A stretch of 64,000 nucleotides of DNA from BOG-908 sp965198855 (GTDB taxonomy: Bacteria; Pseudomonadota; Alphaproteobacteria; Acetobacterales; Acetobacteraceae): positions 2,170,001 to 2,234,000 of the forward strand of contig CBDAPZ010000001.1 in NCBI GenBank assembly GCA_965198855.1, given 5' to 3'. Shown piece after piece: positions 24,425 to 31,309 of the stretch (its first letter is position 1; every line of letters starts with the position of its first letter). The notes beneath the pieces were generated by a model, which was not told the DNA's origin, ran no database searches, and worked only from the letters and a program-made list of their open reading frames with translations. The position numbers and the translations under genes are program-made.

Positions 24425-26452
24425 TCACTCCGTAGGAGCCATGGGCAGTGTCGGTGTTTGACTGAGCACCCAGGGGCGTGTGCCGCGGGTTGATTGGTCT
24501 GTGGTGATGATGGTGCCTTGCGGGTCCAGGCGCAGTGTCGTGGCGCCTTCGCGCTCAACGAAATGACGGTCGATGATGGGGGTGCTGGGGCAGGTCGCAT
24601 GCAGCCAGCTGCTCGAGAGGATGGCGGCTGAGGTGCAGTCGATGTCTGCGGCGTCGCGCAGAATGAGCACGGTATTTTGGCGCAGGGTGAGGCGGCAGGC
24701 GGGGCTTGTGCAGAGGAGCGCTTCGGGTGGGGCGCGCGTGCCCCAGAGGCGGCCGGGCGCTTCGTTCTCGGTGGCGGAGACATGGGTAGTCGTGGCGGCG
24801 ATATGGGCGGCGGTGAGGCGCAGTGCGATGAGTGCGGCGTCTGGGCCGACCAGGATATCGGGTGGCTGCGTGAGAAGAGGTGCAGCGAGACCGGCGACAA
24901 GGAACGGCAGGCCGGCGAGGCGGGCGCGGCCGCGCAGGAGCCCGCCCAGCGCAAGGCTGGCTGCGACCATCGCGAGGCCCCACGGGGATGACTGTGCGAT
25001 GGGGATGGTGGCGAGCGGCCAGGCGGCGACGGTGTGGGCGATGGTTGTAAGGGCGGCAATGCCCCAGCCCATCGGGATCAAGGCGAGATGGTCGAGGCCG
25101 AGCGGCATCAAGGCGAGGGAGAGCATGCCCCACGGCATGACCCAAAGGGCGGTGACCGGAACGGCGAGCATGTTGGCGGGGACATAATAGAGTGTCGCCT
25201 GGCCGAAATGGTAGGTGGCGAAGGGCAGCGAGGCGGTGCCGGCGAGAAGGCTGCTAAGGATGAGGCCTACGATGTAGAGCAGCGGCCTTTGCCAGGGTTT
25301 TCCTTCGGCGAGGCGGGTGAGCCAGGGGCGCGCCAGTTCGTAGCCGGCGATCAGGCAGAGGACGGCAGAAAAACTCATCTGGAAGCTGACGCCGACGAGG
25401 GATTCAGGCGAGACGGCCATCAGGAGTGTCGCGGCCAGAGCGAGGCCGCGGAGCGAAAGGGCGCGACGGCCGGTGAGGATGCCGAGAGTCACCAATGCCG
25501 CCATGCCAAAGCTGCGCAGGATGGGAATGTGGGCACCGGTGAGTTCCAGGTAGACGAAGCCGGCGGCCAACGCTGTGAGCGCTGCGATCTTCCGTGTGGG
25601 CCAGGCCAAAGCTGCGTATTCCCAGGCTGCCAGAGCGAGCCTGGTGGCGAAGAACACCAATCCCATGACGATGCCGATATGTAGGCCGGCGACGGCGAGC
25701 AGGTGCGCAAGGCCGGAGGCGGCGAAAGCGGCGCGGTCGGGTGCGGGGATGGCGGTGCCGGCGCCGGTGAGCAGGGTGGCGGCGATCGCACCTTGTGGTG
25801 CTGGGAGTGCGAGGAGAATCCGCGCGGCGATGCGTGTGCGCACCGCGGCCAAAAGTGAGCGTTGGGCGGGGCGCCTGATTTTGGCGGGTCCGATCGCGAA
25901 GCCGTAGCCGTCGAGGCCGGCGAACCAGGCGTCGCGCTGGGTATCCCAGCCGCCGGGCATGTCTGGCGGGGCGGGGCGCTGCACCAGGCAGCGGATGGTG
26001 ATCTCGTCGCCTGGGGCGATGGCGATACGGTCGGTGTTGCGCAGCCTGAGTCGAAGCGCGCGGGCGAGCGGCGGCGCGCCGTCGAGGGAGGGCGTGCCCA
26101 GGGTGATCCGGCGACCGGTGGGCAGAAGATCGATGGCCGCCACCTGGCCGGTGATCTCGACGGCGTGGTGCGGGAGCGCGGCCCATTGCGGCGCGCGGCG
26201 CGTGGCTGTTGTGGCGAGCAATTGCCCCGCGGCGACGAGGCCCAGGCAGAGCAAGGCGAGGCGCCAGATAGGCCATCGCCAGAGCGTGGCGGCGCCTACC
26301 AGCGGCAGAAGGGCCTCCGGCGCCGCCCAGGCGAGTGCGGGTTCACTCGTGCGATTGAAGTAGAACAGGATGCCGATGCCGAGGAATACCGGCAGGAACA
26401 GCGCGAGCCGGCCGCGCTGATCGGTCAAAAACTGTTCGAGAACGTTACGCAC
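24425..26452 (-). CDS. ComEC/Rec2 family DNA-uptake channel protein
   Basis: Polytopic inner-membrane protein of 675 residues. The N-terminal helices and soluble OB-like DUF4131 segment (residues ~75-190) are followed by the Competence core: GAIAATLLTGAGTAIPAPDR, LAHLLAVAGLHIGIVMGLVF and FQMSFSAVLCLI. The C-terminal metallo-beta-lactamase domain found in long ComEC forms is absent; only ~130 soluble residues follow the last helix, a shape common in alphaproteobacteria. With dprA (38830) it suggests capacity for transformation, but no pilus genes are visible. Confidence 0.88.
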   Translation of the reverse strand: MRNVLEQFLTDQRGRLALFLPVFLGIGILFYFNRTSEPALAWAAPEALLPLVGAATLWRWPIWRLALLCLGLVAAGQLLATTATRRAPQWAALPHHAVEITGQVAAIDLLPTGRRITLGTPSLDGAPPLARALRLRLRNTDRIAIAPGDEITIRCLVQRPAPPDMPGGWDTQRDAWFAGLDGYGFAIGPAKIRRPAQRSLLAAVRTRIAARILLALPAPQGAIAATLLTGAGTAIPAPDRAAFAASGLAHLLAVAGLHIGIVMGLVFFATRLALAAWEYAALAWPTRKIAALTALAAGFVYLELTGAHIPILRSFGMAALVTLGILTGRRALSLRGLALAATLLMAVSPESLVGVSFQMSFSAVLCLIAGYELARPWLTRLAEGKPWQRPLLYIVGLILSSLLAGTASLPFATYHFGQATLYYVPANMLAVPVTALWVMPWGMLSLALMPLGLDHLALIPMGWGIAALTTIAHTVAAWPLATIPIAQSSPWGLAMVAASLALGGLLRGRARLAGLPFLVAGLAAPLLTQPPDILVGPDAALIALRLTAAHIAATTTHVSATENEAPGRLWGTRAPPEALLCTSPACRLTLRQNTVLILRDAADIDCTSAAILSSSWLHATCPSTPIIDRHFVEREGATTLRLDPQGTIITTDQSTRGTRPWVLSQTPTLPMAPTE

Positions 26453-26531
26453 CCGGCTAGATTAGGCCGATGCCGTGCCGCTGCTAAGCCCCCCGCTTTT
26501 TATGGCAGCTTCCTGCGGCTAGATTGCCCGC

Positions 26532-27935
26532 ATGACGATCAGAACCCGCTTCGCCCCCAGCCCTACCGGCCTGCTGCATATCGGCGGCGCCCGCACTGCG
26601 CTGTTCAACTATCTTTTCGCCCGACACCACGGCGGCGCGTTCCTGCTGCGCATTGAGGACACCGATCGCGAACGCAGCACCCAACAGGCTGTCGAGGTGA
26701 TCCTGCAGGGGCTGGACTGGCTCGGTCTGGTGCCGGATGAGCCGCCGGTGTTCCAGTCCACCCGTGCCGCACGCCATGCGGAGGCAGCGCATGCGCTGCT
26801 GGCCGAGGGGCGGGCCTATCAATGTTTCACGAGTGCGGAGGAGCTCCGCGAGATGCGCGAGCGGGCGATCGCAGAGGGTCGGCCGCCGCGCTACGATGGG
26901 CGCTGGCGTGATCGCGATCCGTCCGAGGGGCCGCCCGGGGTGGCACCGGTGATACGGCTGCGCGTGCCGCAGACCGGCGAGACGGTCATCGACGATTTGG
27001 TGCAGGGCCAGGTGCGTGTGCAGAACGCAGAGCTGGACGACATGATCCTCCTGCGCAGCGACGGGTCGCCGACCTATCTGCATGCGGTCGTCGTGGATGA
27101 CCACGACATGGGCATCACCCATGTGATCCGCGGCGACGACCATCTGACCAACACCTTCCGCCAGGTGCAGATCTTTGATGCCATGGGCTGGGACAAACCG
27201 AATTTCGCGCATATTCCGCTGATCCATGGTGCGGACGGTGCGAAGCTTTCCAAGCGGCATGGCGCGGTCAGCGTTCTGGATTTCGATGCGCAGGGTTTTT
27301 TGCCAGAGGCGCTCTGCAATTATCTGCTGCGGCTCGGCTGGGGCCATGGCGATGCAGAAATTCTGTCGCGTGATGAAGCGATAAACTTGTTCGATCTCGA
27401 CGGTGTGGGTCGCGGCGCGAGCCGGATGGATTATGCGAAGCTCACGCATCTGAACGGCGTGTGGCTGCGCCAGGCCGATGACGCACGGCTGACCGCAGAG
27501 GTGATGAGGCGGCTTATGGGAGTTTCGGGCGTGACGCTGGATGCGGTAGCGGAGGCGCGCATATTGATGCTGATGCCGGGGCTGAAGGAGCGGGCCAAGA
27601 CATTGGTTGAGCTGGCGGCGAGCTCTGCCTTCCTTGCGCGGCATGTTCCTTTGCCGTTCGAGGACAAAGCCAGGGCATTGCTGACGGCGGATTCGCGTGC
27701 GCTGCTGGGCGGATTGCGTGAGAGCCTTGCGGCTACCGATTTTTCGAAGCAGTCGGTGGATACCGCATTGCGCATTTTTGCTGAAACCAGCGGCAAGAAA
27801 CTCGGCCAGGTGGCGCAGCCTTTGCGTGCGGCACTGACCGGCAGCACGACGAGCCCCGGCATCGATGCGACGCTGGCCGCTTTGGGGCGCATCGAGTCGC
27901 TGGCGCGCCTCGATGCGGCCGTCGCAGACGCATGA
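26532..27935 (+). CDS. gltX: Glutamate-tRNA ligase
   Basis: Class I aminoacyl-tRNA synthetase charging tRNA-Glu. The 467-residue product shows the HIGH-type motif RFAPSPTGLLHIGGARTALF, RIEDTDRERS, LHAVVVDDHDMGITHVIRGD and the KMSKS-type motif GAKLSKRHGA. Length is normal. Its stop overlaps the start of the GT90-like gene (ATGA), so the latter may be translated by coupling from this housekeeping gene. Confidence 0.96.
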   Translation: MTIRTRFAPSPTGLLHIGGARTALFNYLFARHHGGAFLLRIEDTDRERSTQQAVEVILQGLDWLGLVPDEPPVFQSTRAARHAEAAHALLAEGRAYQCFTSAEELREMRERAIAEGRPPRYDGRWRDRDPSEGPPGVAPVIRLRVPQTGETVIDDLVQGQVRVQNAELDDMILLRSDGSPTYLHAVVVDDHDMGITHVIRGDDHLTNTFRQVQIFDAMGWDKPNFAHIPLIHGADGAKLSKRHGAVSVLDFDAQGFLPEALCNYLLRLGWGHGDAEILSRDEAINLFDLDGVGRGASRMDYAKLTHLNGVWLRQADDARLTAEVMRRLMGVSGVTLDAVAEARILMLMPGLKERAKTLVELAASSAFLARHVPLPFEDKARALLTADSRALLGGLRESLAATDFSKQSVDTALRIFAETSGKKLGQVAQPLRAALTGSTTSPGIDATLAALGRIESLARLDAAVADA

Positions 27936-29569
27936 GCCCGATCGGATTATGGCAGCGTCTGACCGGAAAGCGCCCTGCCTCGCTTGCGACGGACGCAGCG
28001 CAGACGCCCGAGATATCGTATTCGGATCTGTTCGGTGCCCCTCCCGCAAGAACGCCGGATTATGTCGAGCCGTTACCCGAGCCGCCGAACCGGGTAGGTG
28101 CGCCGGCGGTGGATACGGCGACGGACCAGGCGATCATGCGCGCCTGGGCGGTGTGCGAATTGGCGCGCTGGCATGCGACGCCGATGGTACGCGCCGATCT
28201 GGAACAATCCTTTGAGGCACTCAATACCCGCAACAGGCATATCTTCATCTACCGCTTCGAGTCCGGCAGCGTCAGCATGGACGAGAAGCCCGCAGCGTTG
28301 GATGTCATTCCGGTCGAAGGCACGCGGGCGCAGAGCTACCTCACCTTCTTCAACGACGCCGCAAAGCTGCTGCCGGCGACGTTCCGCACGATCCTTGCCA
28401 TGGGCGTGGGCGACAAGGTGGAGTTTGTCCCCGATGTGCCGGTGTTCGCATTCCAGAAAAAGCGTGGCAATGTCACAATCCTCGTGCCGGACATCGATTT
28501 TCTGGAGTGTGGCTTCTACGAAAAGGAGGGGTTTGTTGACACGGTTCCCTATGCGCTAAAGACCGACCGCGCTATTTTCGTCGGCGGCACGACCGGTGGC
28601 ACGGTGACTCCGGAGGTTGCTCGGAATTGCTCCCTGCCAAGACTGCGTGCGGCCAAATATTTTTGGGGCCATGACAAGGTGGAGTTCCTGCTGCCGCAAA
28701 TTGTGCAGACCAGCACGCCCGAGGCACGGCAGATACTCGAAGAGATGCCGTTCTGCCAGGGGCAAAGGATGAGCTGGAAACAGCAGCTTCTCTATCGCTT
28801 CCTGATCTCGGTGGACGGCAATGGCGCCACCTGCTCGCGGGTGGCAATCTCGCTGCACAGCAACTCGGTTCTGCTCAAATATGATTCGGAAGATCTGCTC
28901 TATTACTTTCATGGATTGCAGCCTTGGCTGCATTACATTCCCATTTCGCGCGAACAGGATGTCGAGCACGCTTTCGACGTGGAGCATTGGGCGCCGGGCG
29001 TGATGGAGAGTGTCGCAGCACAGGGCAAAGCCTTTGCCGCGCGTTTCCTGACGCGGTCGGCAGGGGAGGCCTATATGGCGCAGCTTCTCCAGCTTTATGC
29101 GCGATGTTTCACCGATGCGCAGCAGCCGGTGGCGGAAATGCGGCAGGCTGCCCCGGTTGTGCTGGCCGTCATTGCACATGTCGAGCGGATCGGCGATGTG
29201 TCGGCGGATGCACAAGGCTGGGTGGGTCTCGGCTCGAAGCCGCTGCGCATCGAGGGATTTGTGATCGCCTCCGCCTTGCGCGGCTGGCGGGAGCAAGTGC
29301 GTTACCAGGCGATTCTGCCGGACGGGAGCATGGGGCCCGAGACCGCGGGCGAGCTGTATTGCGGCACACGCGGCAAGCAGCAGGCGATCCATGGTTTCGT
29401 CGTGCACATCGATGCGGCATTGCCGCTGCACGGCTTGGTCTATGAGGGTGTGTTCAGCGACGGTTTCCATGCCGGCCCGGTGCCACCTGGTATGCCGTGC
29501 CAAGCCCCGAGCAACGCCGCGCTTGTTGCGATGCGGGTAAGTGTTGTAGCCGATACACCGTCTTTATAG
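27932..29569 (+). CDS. GT90/CAP10-like glycosyltransferase with C-terminal threefold ChW-like domain
   Basis: A 545-residue protein. Residues ~180-395 resemble glycosyltransferase family 90 (CAP10/LPS-modifying): KYFWGHDKVEFLLPQ, the core FLISVDGNGATCSRV, SNSVLLKYDSEDLLYYF and LQPWLHYIPI. GT90 members add xylose, glucose or similar sugars to glycans or proteins. Residues ~410-540 form a domain of three related ~40-residue units (HVERIGDVSADAQGWVG, ELYCGTRGKQQAIHGF, VYEGVFSDGFHAGPV), also found in the next two plus-strand genes. The shared domain suggests a common ligand. No signal peptide is seen. The start overlaps the gltX stop. GT90 call is by motif; substrate unknown. Confidence 0.72.
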   Translation: MSPIGLWQRLTGKRPASLATDAAQTPEISYSDLFGAPPARTPDYVEPLPEPPNRVGAPAVDTATDQAIMRAWAVCELARWHATPMVRADLEQSFEALNTRNRHIFIYRFESGSVSMDEKPAALDVIPVEGTRAQSYLTFFNDAAKLLPATFRTILAMGVGDKVEFVPDVPVFAFQKKRGNVTILVPDIDFLECGFYEKEGFVDTVPYALKTDRAIFVGGTTGGTVTPEVARNCSLPRLRAAKYFWGHDKVEFLLPQIVQTSTPEARQILEEMPFCQGQRMSWKQQLLYRFLISVDGNGATCSRVAISLHSNSVLLKYDSEDLLYYFHGLQPWLHYIPISREQDVEHAFDVEHWAPGVMESVAAQGKAFAARFLTRSAGEAYMAQLLQLYARCFTDAQQPVAEMRQAAPVVLAVIAHVERIGDVSADAQGWVGLGSKPLRIEGFVIASALRGWREQVRYQAILPDGSMGPETAGELYCGTRGKQQAIHGFVVHIDAALPLHGLVYEGVFSDGFHAGPVPPGMPCQAPSNAALVAMRVSVVADTPSL

Positions 29570-29582
29570 CAGTGGGTGGGAC

Positions 29583-30188
29583 ATGGCATCTCGTTTCAAA
29601 CTATTTCGTTTTTTGCAGCGTCAACCGGCACCCCCTGCAATAGCCGACGATGCTTCCATGCCATACGGCGCACAGTCCGAAGCCGATGCCGTAGATACGT
29701 CCTTGCCAGAGATCGCGCCGCTGGCGCCTGAAATGGTCGCGGAAGAAAGGAGTGCCGCCGGGTCGCCGCTGGTAGTCGAGCTCACCGCGCATCTGGCGGG
29801 TATCGGTGACCGGAAGGCGGCCGAAGATGGTTGGGCGGGCAGCGGGACGGGGACAAACCGGATCGAAGGGTTCGTCGCCACCTGCGATGCTCCGGGATGG
29901 CGCGAACACGTCACTTTTCAGGCCATACAGACCGACAAAAGCCTTGGCGCACCGGTGGAGGCGGGCCTGTACTGCGGCACGCGCGGCAAGAGCCTTCCGC
30001 TGCGCGGTTTCGTCATGCACGTCCCGGCTGAGGCTATTGAGCTGGGCGGCCTGTTCTACCAGGGCGTGTTCCAGGACGGTTTTCGCTCTGGCCTGCTCCG
30101 GCCAGGCGAATTGTGCGTCTCTCCGGCCTATGCAGTTCTGCTGGCGATGCGCATCACCACCGATCCGGATGCCGCCGAAGCGCCGTAA
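29583..30188 (+). CDS. Stand-alone threefold ChW-like repeat protein
   Basis: A 201-residue protein consisting of a ~60-residue low-complexity N-terminus and one ~125-residue domain. The domain has three units: HLAGIGDRKAAEDGWAG ... RIEGFV, then YCGTRGKSLPLRGFVMHV, then LFYQGVFQDGFRSGLLRPGE ... LLAMRI. Each unit follows hydrophobic-x-x-D-G-x-G-x-L-x-G-F/M-x-hydrophobic, much like ChW repeats of clostridial surface proteins. The start region (MASRFKLFRFLQRQ) resembles that of the FkbH fusion (MTFLARLFDFLQPW), so they share ancestry. No catalytic residues are evident; a binding or scaffolding role is inferred. Lies 13 bases after the GT90-like gene, hence the same operon. Confidence 0.6.
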   Translation: MASRFKLFRFLQRQPAPPAIADDASMPYGAQSEADAVDTSLPEIAPLAPEMVAEERSAAGSPLVVELTAHLAGIGDRKAAEDGWAGSGTGTNRIEGFVATCDAPGWREHVTFQAIQTDKSLGAPVEAGLYCGTRGKSLPLRGFVMHVPAEAIELGGLFYQGVFQDGFRSGLLRPGELCVSPAYAVLLAMRITTDPDAAEAP

Positions 30189-30214
30189 AGAAGCGACGAC
30201 GCGCACCATAAAAC

Positions 30215-30255
30215 AAAAATTTTTTGGTTCTTTTTTCAAAAAAGAACCGCTTCCT
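30215..30255 (-). repeat. AT-rich hairpin repeat, copy 5
   Basis: AAAAATTTTTTGGTTCTTTTTTC with AAAAAAGAACC forms the hairpin; lies between convergent genes and could also act as a bidirectional terminator. Confidence 0.7.
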
Positions 30256-31149
30256 TCATGGCAAAATGTCATCCATCGACATCTCCCGAGGCGGCCCCGC
30301 CAGGTGACGCGACTGCACGAACGCGCCGATTAGCCTCCAGATTGCATGGCTTTGCTCGCCGCTCATGCCCTTGAACTCGTGTCCGCCCGGATGGCTGATC
30401 AGCCAGGCTTGCGTACCGGACTGTGCAAAGGCCGCCTGCATTTCCACGGCCTGTGCGAAGGGCACCTGCGGATCGTCGAGGCCATGGATCAGGAGCGCCG
30501 GGCCGTCACCGGCCGCCACACGCAGGGCAGGCGAAGCATCGCGCTTGCGCGCGTTCCGGAAGGCGGGATTTCCAGGGCCGACCAAGACATTGCCGTAGCC
30601 CGGATGGGCGGTTTCGATCGCGAGCAGATCGGTCGGGCCTGAGATCGACACCACGCAATCGGCGCGTGGCGATACCCCGCTCAGGGCGTTCTGCGCGTCG
30701 CCGGGGCCGATGCGCGGCACGACGTCCAGCATCAAGGCTAGTTGTCCGCCGGCCGAGTCACCCTCGGCGCAGATATGGTTGGGGTTTACGCCGAGCTCGA
30801 CGGCATGTGCGCGAACCCAGCGCATTGCCAGTTGCACGTCATTGAACTGGAGCGGCCATTTTTTTGCCAGGTCTGACGATAAAAGACGGTAGTCGACAGG
30901 TATGGCAACGACACCCGTTTGGGCGACCAACTGGCACGCGGCTGCCTGACTGGAGCGGCTTCCCTGGTACCAGCCGCCACCATGGATCATCAGCATTGCC
31001 GGCGCCTGCCGGGTCATTGCTGCCGGCCGGCAAACGTCGAGCAATTGCGCCGGGTCTGGCCCATACTGGATGCCCGTCTCCTGCGCCTGGCAAGGTGAGG
31101 CCAGGCAAAGTGCGACTGCGGACCAGAGTGCGGCGAAGCTCTTGTGCAT
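30256..31149 (-). CDS. Secreted alpha/beta hydrolase (esterase/lipase, HSL/BD-FAE-like)
   Basis: A 297-residue protein with a Sec signal peptide (ALWSAVALCLASPCQAQ). The mature enzyme has the oxyanion motif MLMIHGGGWYQGS, nucleophile Ser132 in AEGDSAGGQLAL, an acid candidate in HGLDDPQVPF and His in PGGHEFKGM, a complete triad. Such enzymes remove acyl or acetyl groups from carbohydrates or small esters. It is a paralogue of the hydrolase at 34259 (same length, same GDSAGG and GGHEF contexts, same PXDILP/R end). Both lie antisense to and bracket the FkbH fusion gene, which suggests a role in acyl-group removal in the same pathway; that link is inference. Confidence 0.8.
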   Translation of the reverse strand: MHKSFAALWSAVALCLASPCQAQETGIQYGPDPAQLLDVCRPAAMTRQAPAMLMIHGGGWYQGSRSSQAAACQLVAQTGVVAIPVDYRLLSSDLAKKWPLQFNDVQLAMRWVRAHAVELGVNPNHICAEGDSAGGQLALMLDVVPRIGPGDAQNALSGVSPRADCVVSISGPTDLLAIETAHPGYGNVLVGPGNPAFRNARKRDASPALRVAAGDGPALLIHGLDDPQVPFAQAVEMQAAFAQSGTQAWLISHPGGHEFKGMSGEQSHAIWRLIGAFVQSRHLAGPPREMSMDDILP

Positions 31150-31309
31150 ATTTCTCGCCCTTGCTGGGTTGGATCAGTGCGTTTCCAGCTAAACCTGGAA
31201 AAGCAACGCTGCAATAGCCGGCGCAGAACGCCCGCTCTGGTCCTGCAGTCCGCTGTGCATGTCTGGATGATGGTTGTCGCGCGGCCGGCATTTCCATACA
31301 TTGGGCCTA

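Noticed and set aside
26484..28049. Minus-strand open frame of 521 codons
   Set aside because: Antisense to gltX and the start of the GT90-like gene; no domain visible.
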